A stretch of 27,972 nucleotides of DNA, from the NCBI GenBank assembly GCA_964371305.1, contig CAYJLA010000016.1, positions 1-27,972 of the forward strand, in the 5' to 3' direction. The translations under genes were made by a program, and so were the position numbers. This DNA comes from CAYJLA01 sp964371305. GTDB lineage: Bacteria; Bacillota_I; Bacilli_A; RFN20; CAG-826. The notes under the pieces were generated by a model. It ran no database searches, was not told where the DNA came from, and saw only the letters and a list, made by a program, of their open reading frames with translations. How positions within the stretch are numbered: position 1 is the first letter of the stretch; every line of letters starts with the position of its first letter. Below are positions 15,894 through 22,554 of the stretch, in pieces.

Positions 15894-16349
15894 TTCAAGA
15901 GCTATTTTTTTCGCTTCTAAAAATTCAATGATATTTTTTTCACTAATACAAGTAATTCCGTTTCTTCTTAATAAAGAAGTGGTGAATCCTTCCCCTTTTA
16001 TTTTTTTATTTGTGAATGAACCATCATAAATTACACTTGTTGCACAAGAAGGAGATTCATCTTTTAGAACCGCATACTTAATTTTAAGGTATTTACATAT
16101 ACTTAATGCACGTTCTGCTCCATTTCTAAATTGAAAGGTAACTTTATGTCCTTTTTCATTGAAAACGTCAAAGTCTCCTCTTTTTTCAGATCTTAATCTA
16201 GGTGTTTTCAAACCACCTTCAACTTCCGGGCAAAACGGAACCAAATCATATTTTTCCTTTAGTAACTCAACATCTGGATTGTAACATCCTTTTCCATCAT
16301 ATCTTGTCTTGTCTCCTATTAGACACGCACTTATTAACATTTTTTCCAT
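15813..16349 (-). CDS. DUF523 family protein
   Basis: 178 residues. The family signatures are S-A-C-L-I-G near the start (7-12), Y-D-G-K (17-20), C-P-E-V-E-G-G-L (40-47), P-R (50-51), and S-P-S-C with V-I-Y-D-G-S-F (about 99-112). DUF523 has no settled biochemical function; its conserved Cys residues suggest metal or cofactor binding. The domain normally ends near residue 148 (F-L-E-A-K-K). The remaining ~30 residues are unconserved-looking, and residues 153-178 are exactly the part that overlaps the convergent small membrane-protein gene. The ATG at 16349 has no Shine-Dalgarno and lies 6 nt after a TACAAT box, so the gene is probably leaderless; Met4 is the alternative start. Confidence 0.85.
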   Translation of the reverse strand: MEKMLISACLIGDKTRYDGKGCYNPDVELLKEKYDLVPFCPEVEGGLKTPRLRSEKRGDFDVFNEKGHKVTFQFRNGAERALSICKYLKIKYAVLKDESPSCATSVIYDGSFTNKKIKGEGFTTSLLRRNGITCISEKNIIEFLEAKKIALESSDIEKDRVTLKDGNPVDYSKSGEKS

Positions 16350-16355
16350 ATAAGT

Positions 16356-16384
16356 ATTGTATTTTTTTTATTTAATAAAAACAA
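16356..16384 (-). promoter_or_regulatory. Promoter of the DUF523 gene (leaderless)
   Basis: On the minus strand, TTGTTT (16384-16379), a 17-bp spacer, then TACAAT (16361-16356). The ATG follows after 6 nt. Confidence 0.72.
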
Positions 16385-16398
16385 CTAACAAATGACTA

Positions 16399-16407
16399 TG
16401 TTATAAT
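16399..16407 (+). promoter_or_regulatory. Extended -10 promoter of the YgjP-spoU-patatin-natAB operon (leaderless)
   Basis: TGT followed by TATAAT (16402-16407) makes an extended -10 element. No good -35 box lies at 16-18 bp, which fits extended -10 promoters. The ATG at 16414 is 6 nt downstream. Its upstream region is shared with the divergent DUF523 promoter. Confidence 0.65.
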
Positions 16408-16413
16408 TTTCTT

Positions 16414-17055
16414 ATGAATAGATTACTAAATACTTACATAAATGAAAAAAAATATGATGTTATTGTTAATGTAAAAAAGGTTAAGAACATCATATTTCGT
16501 TTCGATGGCGAAAAATTTGTTGTTTCTGCACCAAAAAACGTAAAAGATGAAGTGATATTCAAACATTTAAATTCTATTGGGACTAAATTAATTAAGAAAA
16601 GTGTTACTCATAATTCACCTTTTACTGAATCTACTGTGTATGTACTAGGTAAGAAACAGCAATATATAATTGCTGATGTAAATGAAATTGATGAAAATTA
16701 TTTAAGGTTGAAATCTAAAGACGATTTTTATCGTTTAATAAAACCATATGCTCTAGAACTTTTTAAGAAAAGAATAGAGCAGTATGAAAATTTAATGAAA
16801 ATCAAAAACAGATATAATGTTAAAATTAGAAACATGAAGTCTAGATATGGTTCAAATTCCAGAAAAACTAGAAGCATTTGTTTAGATGTTAAGCTAATAC
16901 ATTATAATCTAGATATAATTGATAGTGTTATTGTGCATGAATTATGCCATGATAATTGCTTTAATCATCAAAATCAATTTTACGAAAAAGTATATAGATT
17001 TTACCCTAATTATGATAACTGTCATAAAAAACTAAGGACAAAGCAATATGAGTAA
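16414..17055 (+). CDS. YgjP-like (DUF45/WLM-type) metallopeptidase
   Basis: 213 residues, a normal length for the family. The C-terminal half carries the signature: a V-K-I-R-N-M-K-S-R-Y-G-S stretch (136-147), then zinc motif H-E-L-C-H (175-179) with Glu176 as the likely catalytic residue and a third His at 185 (N-H-Q-N-Q-F). This is the YgjP/DUF45 pattern, related to SprT/WLM zinc peptidases; physiological substrates are unknown. No signal peptide, so cytoplasmic. It is first in an operon and overlaps the next gene by 8 bases. There is no Shine-Dalgarno before the ATG, and the -10 box 6 nt upstream implies a leaderless start. The family call is firm; its cellular role is not known. Confidence 0.85.
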   Translation: MNRLLNTYINEKKYDVIVNVKKVKNIIFRFDGEKFVVSAPKNVKDEVIFKHLNSIGTKLIKKSVTHNSPFTESTVYVLGKKQQYIIADVNEIDENYLRLKSKDDFYRLIKPYALELFKKRIEQYENLMKIKNRYNVKIRNMKSRYGSNSRKTRSICLDVKLIHYNLDIIDSVIVHELCHDNCFNHQNQFYEKVYRFYPNYDNCHKKLRTKQYE

Positions 17056-17770
17056 ACTTGTAATAACTTCTACTAGTAATGCAAAAGTAAAACAAATTGT
17101 AAAAGATTATTCTAACGTTAATTCTTTGAGTAATTCATCTTTTTATACATCGGAACAAACAATTATCAAACACGCAATAGAAAATGATATTTTAATAAGT
17201 GACATAAACACAAACGAATTTGTAAATTCAGATATATGCATAAATGAAAAAATAATGTTTAAAATTACAAATGATAAAAACGTAAAACATATTGCGCTTG
17301 TTAATTACAAACGACAACAACTAAAGGAAAACACGTTTGTTTACCTTGATGGTGTTTCAGATCCTAAAAATATGGGACTAATAATGAAATTATGTGTTAA
17401 ACATGAAATTTGCAATTTGGCATTATCAAAAAACTGCGTTAATCCTTTTTCTCACAAAATATTATCTATAATTAAAGATGATGTTTTTAAGTTGAATATA
17501 AGTGTCTTGGGTGATAAGGGAATAATGGCATTAAAGAATGAAGGTTATAAAGTTTTTGTGACCGCACTAGAAAATTCAATAGACTTAAATGATATTAAGT
17601 TTGAAAAAAAATCAATTATTGTATTTGGCTCAGAAGCAAACGGGACTAGTGATGCAATTCGGGAGATTGCTGATTTTAAAATAAAAATAAAAATTGAAAA
17701 TATCGAGTCTTTAAATGTTAGTGTTGCGAGTGCAATTATTATGGATAAGTTTAAAAAGGAGAAAGTATGA
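17048..17770 (+). CDS. SpoU/TrmH-family RNA 2'-O-methyltransferase (divergent)
   Basis: 240 residues. An N-terminal substrate-binding part opens I-T-S-T-S-N-A-K-V-K, as in RlmB/TsnR-like enzymes. The C-terminal SPOUT knot domain has motif 1 L-D-G-V-S-D-P-K-N-M-G (100-110), motif 2 V-F-G-S-E-A-N-G (192-199) and motif 3 E-S-L-N-V-S-V-A-S-A (220-229). It should methylate a ribose 2'-OH in rRNA or tRNA with S-adenosylmethionine. Oddity: the catalytic Arg of motif 1 (N-x-G-x-x-x-R) is Lys114, and the usual R-x-S-x-G segment that follows is also altered. It may therefore be altered in activity or target. It overlaps the upstream gene by 8 bases and the next by 4 (ATGA). Confidence 0.87.
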   Translation: MSKLVITSTSNAKVKQIVKDYSNVNSLSNSSFYTSEQTIIKHAIENDILISDINTNEFVNSDICINEKIMFKITNDKNVKHIALVNYKRQQLKENTFVYLDGVSDPKNMGLIMKLCVKHEICNLALSKNCVNPFSHKILSIIKDDVFKLNISVLGDKGIMALKNEGYKVFVTALENSIDLNDIKFEKKSIIVFGSEANGTSDAIREIADFKIKIKIENIESLNVSVASAIIMDKFKKEKV

Positions 17771-19035
17771 AACGCGGTTTAGTTTTTTGTGGTGGTGGTT
17801 CGCTAGGTGCTTATGAAGCTGGTGTATATAAGTACTTAAAAGAAATAGATTATCAATATGATATTGTTACAGGAACTTCAATAGGATCATTGAATGGAGC
17901 ATTAGCTGCTTTAAAAGATTATGAGACTATGAAAACCTTATGGACAGAGGTTGAAGTTAATAAAGTCATGAAAGATGGTGTGAATTTTGATAGCACTATT
18001 TTCGACGAAGTTTCTCTTAAAAGAGATTCAAAATTTCGTAAATTTGTAAGAACTTATGCAAACTTAGGGGGAGCCGATATCTCGCCATTAAAAAAATTAG
18101 TTACTAAATATTTGGACGTCGAGAAACTGCAAAAATCAGAAATTCAATTTGCATGCGTTGTCACTTCTTTTCCTCTTTTTAAAGAAGAAGATATTATTGT
18201 AAGTGAAATCGATAAGGAATATGTGATTGATTATTTATTAGCATCATGCTCTTGTTATCCTATTTTTCCTATTTATACAATAAATGGCAAACAATACATA
18301 GACGGTGGATACAGAAATAATATGCCGATTGATCTAGCATTAAAAATGGGTGCTGATGAAATATTAGCCGTTCAATTAAATTTCGTAGGTAAACCTCAAC
18401 ATTATCATTTGGTTGATTTACCTTTTGTTAGAGTTATTATGCCGACATGGCCGTTAGGTTCGATGATGTCTTTTACAAATACAAATTTAAATTTTTCATT
18501 TGAACTTGGTTATCTAGATGCATTGAAGTTTTTCGAAGTTAAAGATGGAATCAAGTACGCATTTGAAAAGGAAAAATTATCTAAGGAAAAAGAGAATGAT
18601 TTTTGTAAAGAGCTTACTTTGAATTATTTATATGTGCCAAATAAAATTAAAGAGTTGTTGTATGTTGAAATCGATAGAAAATATTTGAGTCGTGACTATT
18701 ATATAAGGGCGCTTGAAATATTGGCAGAAAAACTACAATTTTCACCGACCATTATTTATACTTTTGATGATTTGTTTAATAAGATTGATGAAAAAATTGT
18801 TGCTATAAGTAGAATAGAACACGTGAGTGAATTTATCATAAATGAAGGTGACAATGTAATTAACAGTAACAAACTTGAATATTTGTTACCATATTTAAGA
18901 AGTGTTGTTATTAGTAATGATGTTGAAAAAACTAATAAAACAAAAGAACTACTTAAAGACAACATTTTATACTTTGTTATATTCTTATTATTGGATTATA
19001 ATAAAAAAGCAATACTTAAAAAGGTAAAATTATGA
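17767..19035 (+). CDS. Patatin-like phospholipase
   Basis: 422 residues. The first ~200 are a patatin-like (RssA-type) hydrolase with the complete catalytic set: oxyanion loop G-G-G-S-L-G (9-14), nucleophile motif G-T-S-I-G with Ser38, and D-G-G with Asp179. It should hydrolyse acyl esters of membrane lipids. There is no signal peptide, so it would act on the inner membrane face. Residues ~230-422 are a helical extension of no recognised family, longer than in minimal bacterial patatins. The start has AAGGAG at 17756-17761 and overlaps the previous stop (ATGA). The end overlaps the ABC ATPase start in the same way. The coupling suggests a role linked to the exporter or to envelope stress, which is inference. 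Confidence 0.9.
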   Translation: MKRGLVFCGGGSLGAYEAGVYKYLKEIDYQYDIVTGTSIGSLNGALAALKDYETMKTLWTEVEVNKVMKDGVNFDSTIFDEVSLKRDSKFRKFVRTYANLGGADISPLKKLVTKYLDVEKLQKSEIQFACVVTSFPLFKEEDIIVSEIDKEYVIDYLLASCSCYPIFPIYTINGKQYIDGGYRNNMPIDLALKMGADEILAVQLNFVGKPQHYHLVDLPFVRVIMPTWPLGSMMSFTNTNLNFSFELGYLDALKFFEVKDGIKYAFEKEKLSKEKENDFCKELTLNYLYVPNKIKELLYVEIDRKYLSRDYYIRALEILAEKLQFSPTIIYTFDDLFNKIDEKIVAISRIEHVSEFIINEGDNVINSNKLEYLLPYLRSVVISNDVEKTNKTKELLKDNILYFVIFLLLDYNKKAILKKVKL

Positions 19036-19811
19036 TTAACAGCATTTATGTCGGCAATATATCGAAGAAGTTTAAACTTTCTCGCAAACAACAAATAATA
19101 AATAAAACAAAAGATACATATAAAATTGCAGTAAACAATCTTACGCTTACAGCATATAGTGGTGAGATATATGGATTGCTTGGATCTAATGGCGCTGGTA
19201 AAACAACCACCTTACGTATGATTGCAACGCTTTTGAAGCCTGAGCACGACGGAGGTTTTATAAAATTTGATGATAAAGAATTAAGTAAAAATCTTAATTT
19301 TGTAAGAGAAAATATAGCTTTTTTAACGAGCGAACTCAAACTAGAAGGGTTTTTTACTCCTAATTATTTATTTGATTTTTATGCTAATTTAAGAAATATA
19401 GATGTCGACAGAAGAGAAAAAAGAAAAAAATATTTATTTGATAAGTTCGGAATCAATAACTTTGCAGAAGTAAAAATTGATCAGTTGTCTACTGGAATGA
19501 AACAAAAAGCGTCTTTGGCAATCTCTTTATTGCATGATCCTGATGTTATTATATTTGATGAACCTACAAATGGGTTAGATGTTCTAACTGCAAAAATAGT
19601 AACTGATTACTTACTAGAGTTGAAAAACGAGGGCAAACTAATTATTGTCTCTTCACATATTTTTTCCCTTATAGAAAAAATTAGTGATAGAGTAGGAATA
19701 ATTATTAATGGTCAGATGTCCTTGGAGGGCAAATTAAGAGATATCACATGTAATAATATTTTAGAAGATGTTTTCTTTGAGTTATATTCAAAAAATGCAG
19801 GAGGACAATAG
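19032..19811 (+). CDS. natA: ABC transporter ATPase, NatA-like
   Basis: 259 residues. Walker A G-S-N-G-A-G-K-T-T (51-59), ABC signature L-S-T-G-M-K-Q (152-158), Walker B D-V-I-I-F-D-E-P (171-178) and H-loop His209 are all present. The segment after Walker A with L-T-S-E-L-K-L-E-G-F-F-T-P (98-110) is typical of NatA sodium-exporter ATPases. The following permease is of the matching NatB type. NatAB exports Na+ in Bacillus; here the substrate is inferred from similarity and could differ. It overlaps the patatin gene by 4 bases and is followed directly by the permease. It is not a MalK-type ATPase: it is short and lacks the C-terminal regulatory domain, so it does not supply the missing ATPase of MalFG. 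Confidence 0.88.
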   Translation: MINSIYVGNISKKFKLSRKQQIINKTKDTYKIAVNNLTLTAYSGEIYGLLGSNGAGKTTTLRMIATLLKPEHDGGFIKFDDKELSKNLNFVRENIAFLTSELKLEGFFTPNYLFDFYANLRNIDVDRREKRKKYLFDKFGINNFAEVKIDQLSTGMKQKASLAISLLHDPDVIIFDEPTNGLDVLTAKIVTDYLLELKNEGKLIIVSSHIFSLIEKISDRVGIIINGQMSLEGKLRDITCNNILEDVFFELYSKNAGGQ

Positions 19812-19812
19812 T

Positions 19813-20955
19813 ATGAGAAACATATGGACTATTGTTAAGAAAGAATTTGCGCGTGTATTCAAAGATTTAAAACTTGTAATAACAATGTTTATTTTGCCTG
19901 GCTTAGCTATTTTTTTGCTGTATACAGTTATAGGAAATGTAGCTTCTTCCTCTGCACCTAGCAGTGAAGAAACTTATGTGCTTGCAAGAGTTAATATGCC
20001 AAGTGAATTTGAAAACATATTAAGTTTGCCTGAGTTAGATTTTAAGACAAAATATATTGACATAAGTGTTGATGAAATTGACGAATATAAAATTAAAATG
20101 GAAGATGAAGAAGTGCATTACATAATCTCTTTTGAAGAAGATTTTACTGCTAAAGTACTGGCGTTAGAGGAACCTGTCCTTACTACATATTATAACGCAA
20201 ATGTTTCTTCATCAGCGTATGTTGCTGAAATTATGAACATGGCAATAGAAAGTTACAATGTGGCATTGAGACAAATTGTTCATGGAGCAACTCCTACATT
20301 TACTACTGATAATCACATAATTTTCGATGAAGAAACAACAACGGCAGATATTCTTGCGACTATGCTCCCAATTTTTATAATTTCACTGTTATTCCAAGCA
20401 GCACTTACAATAGGGCCTGAATCAATAAGTGGCGAAAAAGAAAGAGGGACTATCTCCGCATTGCTTATAACCCCTATTAAAAGAAGTGAAATTGCTATAG
20501 GCAAAATAATTTCGCTTACATGCATTGGTGTTATTTCAGCCGTATCATCTATGATTGGAGTTATTGCATCTATGCCCACATTACTTCAAGGTTTAAACAT
20601 TAGTATTTATGGAGTGAGTGAATATTTTGCTATTTTCGGCATTATAATAACTACTATGATTTTGGTTATATCAATAATTTCTATTATAAGTGCGTACGCA
20701 AAAACGATTAAAGAAGCCACAATGCTTTCAACTCCGTTTTTCCTTGTTTCGATTTTTGTATCTATTATTCCCGCAGAAAATTACATGTATTTAATCCCTA
20801 TTTATAATTCTGTTCAATCATTGAATCAAATATTTTCTTTAGAAGTTAACTGGATTCATTTTGTGATTACTATTGTTTTTAATTTACTTTATTCAGTAGT
20901 TTTTGGATATATCCTTGTTTGGATGTTTTCAAGTGAAGAAATAAGTTTAACTTAG
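19813..20955 (+). CDS. natB: ABC-2 type permease, NatB-like
   Basis: 380 residues from the ATG at 19813, chosen because AGGAGG (19799-19804) lies 8 nt before it; an in-frame upstream ATG at 19768 lies inside natA and lacks a comparable site. There is one membrane helix at ~21-41, a large external domain (~42-178), then five helices (~180-200, 233-255, 271-296, 305-325, 347-371). The hallmark I-S-G-E-K-E-R-G-T (205-213) follows helix 2, as in NatB and other ABC-2 exporters. It forms the membrane part of the exporter with the ATPase just upstream and ends the operon. No clear terminator is visible before the enolase promoter. Confidence 0.87.
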   Translation: MRNIWTIVKKEFARVFKDLKLVITMFILPGLAIFLLYTVIGNVASSSAPSSEETYVLARVNMPSEFENILSLPELDFKTKYIDISVDEIDEYKIKMEDEEVHYIISFEEDFTAKVLALEEPVLTTYYNANVSSSAYVAEIMNMAIESYNVALRQIVHGATPTFTTDNHIIFDEETTTADILATMLPIFIISLLFQAALTIGPESISGEKERGTISALLITPIKRSEIAIGKIISLTCIGVISAVSSMIGVIASMPTLLQGLNISIYGVSEYFAIFGIIITTMILVISIISIISAYAKTIKEATMLSTPFFLVSIFVSIIPAENYMYLIPIYNSVQSLNQIFSLEVNWIHFVITIVFNLLYSVVFGYILVWMFSSEEISLT

Positions 20956-20990
20956 TTCTATAAAAAATATAAATATTTATTTATATAAAG

Positions 20991-21019
20991 TTTACATACT
21001 ATTTTTAGTAGAGTATAAT
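20991..21019 (+). promoter_or_regulatory. Promoter of enolase
   Basis: TTTACA (20991-20996), 17 bp, TATAAT (21014-21019), ending 31 bp before the enolase ATG. Confidence 0.8.
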
Positions 21020-21050
21020 ATTTTTGGTATTAATACATAGGAGGACAAAT

Positions 21051-22349
21051 ATGTCGAGTATTATGAAAGTATATGCACGTGAAGTAATTGATTCACGTGG
21101 AAATCCAACTATTGAAGTTGAGGTAACAACAGTATCAGGCGCAATGGGTCGCGCAATCGTTCCATCAGGTGCTTCTACTGGAGAAAGAGAAGCTTTAGAG
21201 CTTAGAGATGGTGATAAATCACGTTTTTCAGGAAAAGGTGTTCTTAAAGCTGTAGAAAACGTTAACAATATTATCGCAGAAGAAATTTTAGGAATGGACG
21301 TTCTTGATCAAAACGCTATTGATAATGCGATGTTAAAATTAGATGGAACTGATTTTAAATCTAAATTAGGTGCAAATTCAATTTTAGGTGTATCTATGGC
21401 AGTAGCAAAAGCTGCAGCAGATTTTTATGGTATGCCATTATACAAATATTTCGGAGGATTTAATGGTAAAGTATTACCAGTACCAATGATGAACGTAATT
21501 AATGGTGGTAGTCATGCTGATTCAACGGTAGATTTCCAAGAATTTATGATTATGCCAGTTGGTGCTAAAAATATTAAAGAGGCATTACGTATGGGTGCAG
21601 AAACTTTCCATGTATTACGTAAAGTTTTAAAAGATAAAGGTTACAATACTAACGTTGGCGATGAAGGTGGTTTTGCACCAAGTTGTAATGAAGGTAATGA
21701 AGAACCATTAAAGTTAATTGTTGAAGCTATTAAAGCTGCTGGATATGTACCTGGAAAAGATATTAGCATCGCTATGGACGTAGCTGCAAGTGAATTCCAT
21801 AACAAAAAAACTGGTATGTACGAACTTAAAAAATCAGGCCAAGGAACTAGAACAACTGAGGATTTAATTGACATGTATGCTGAATGGATTGAAAAATATC
21901 CGATCGTTTCTATTGAAGACGGTCTTGGCGAAAGTGACTGGGATGGTTGGAAAAAACTTACTGACCGTTTAGGATCAAAAATCCAAATCGTTGGCGATGA
22001 TTTATTCGTTACAAATCCAAGAATTCTCAAAGAAGGAATTGAAAAAGGTATTGCTAACTCAATTTTAATTAAAGTAAATCAAATTGGTTCACTTACTGAA
22101 ACATTTGATGCTATGGAAATGGCTAAAAAAGCTGGATACACATGTGTTGTATCACATAGATCTGGCGAAACTGAAGATACAACAATCGCTGATATCGCTG
22201 TTGGATTCAATGCTGGACAAATTAAAACAGGTTCTATGTCACGTACTGACCGTATTGCTAAATACAATCAATTACTACGTATAGAAGATCAACTTGGTGA
22301 TATTGCTGAATACCAAGGTTCAGATTGCTTCTACAATATAAAGAAATAA
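21051..22349 (+). CDS. eno: Enolase (phosphopyruvate hydratase)
   Basis: 432 residues, full length. It interconverts 2-phosphoglycerate and phosphoenolpyruvate in glycolysis. Visible features are the G-A-S-T-G-E-R-E-A mobile loop (40-48), the S-H-A-D stretch (154-157), catalytic Glu205 (G-D-E-G-G), Mg ligands Asp243, Glu289 and Asp316, catalytic Lys341 (I-K-V-N-Q) and the S-H-R-S-G-E-T-E-D signature (368-376). The ATG at 21051 is chosen because AGGAGG (21039-21044) sits 6 nt before it; an in-frame TTG at 21024 would place that ribosome site inside the gene. It is monocistronic, with its own promoter and a strong terminator. Other glycolytic genes are not in the window. Confidence 0.98.
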   Translation: MSSIMKVYAREVIDSRGNPTIEVEVTTVSGAMGRAIVPSGASTGEREALELRDGDKSRFSGKGVLKAVENVNNIIAEEILGMDVLDQNAIDNAMLKLDGTDFKSKLGANSILGVSMAVAKAAADFYGMPLYKYFGGFNGKVLPVPMMNVINGGSHADSTVDFQEFMIMPVGAKNIKEALRMGAETFHVLRKVLKDKGYNTNVGDEGGFAPSCNEGNEEPLKLIVEAIKAAGYVPGKDISIAMDVAASEFHNKKTGMYELKKSGQGTRTTEDLIDMYAEWIEKYPIVSIEDGLGESDWDGWKKLTDRLGSKIQIVGDDLFVTNPRILKEGIEKGIANSILIKVNQIGSLTETFDAMEMAKKAGYTCVVSHRSGETEDTTIADIAVGFNAGQIKTGSMSRTDRIAKYNQLLRIEDQLGDIAEYQGSDCFYNIKK

Positions 22350-22363
22350 TTAATGTTTAAACA

Positions 22364-22394
22364 AAAATAGCTAGGTGAGTCTAGCTATTTTTTT
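22364..22394 (+). terminator. Rho-independent terminator of enolase
   Basis: An 11-bp stem (A-A-A-A-T-A-G-C-T-A-G / complement), a 6-nt loop, and a run of T. Confidence 0.92.
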
Positions 22395-22436
22395 ATTTTA
22401 TAAAAGTTTATCGATAACGCTCAAGAATAAAAAGTA

Positions 22437-22465
22437 TGTGTTTTATGCATTATATTATGTATAAT
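22437..22465 (+). promoter_or_regulatory. Probable promoter of the pilin-like/M6 protease unit
   Basis: TATAAT at 22460-22465 with a weak -35 (TGTGTT at 22437-22442, 17-bp spacer). It gives a 5' leader of about 80 nt. Confidence 0.5.
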
Positions 22466-22475
22466 ATATATACGT

Positions 22476-22504
22476 GTGTGTTGAAACTGATCAATGTACA
22501 CACA
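22476..22504 (+). promoter_or_regulatory. Imperfect hairpin in the leader of the pilin-like gene
   Basis: G-T-G-T-G then T-T-G-A pairs with T-C-A-A and C-A-C-A-C across a short loop, with a 4-nt bulge (T-G-T-A). It lies just after the expected transcription start. It could stabilise the 5' end of the mRNA or be an operator half-site pair; no T tract follows, so it is not a terminator. Confidence 0.3.
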
Positions 22505-22554
22505 TTACATTAATGACTAAATAGTCTATTAAGTAAGTAAGGAGTCTATCAACA

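Noticed and set aside
19032..19811. ATPase partner for MalFG
   Set aside because: It is short, lacks the MalK regulatory domain, has NatA-type features and is coupled to its own ABC-2 permease.
19768..19812. Longer NatB starting at ATG 19768
   Set aside because: It would add 15 unneeded residues inside natA; the ATG at 19813 has a perfect Shine-Dalgarno.
21024..21050. Longer enolase starting at TTG 21024
   Set aside because: AGGAGG at 21039-21044 would then be inside the coding region, and enolases start at the M-S-S-I position used here.
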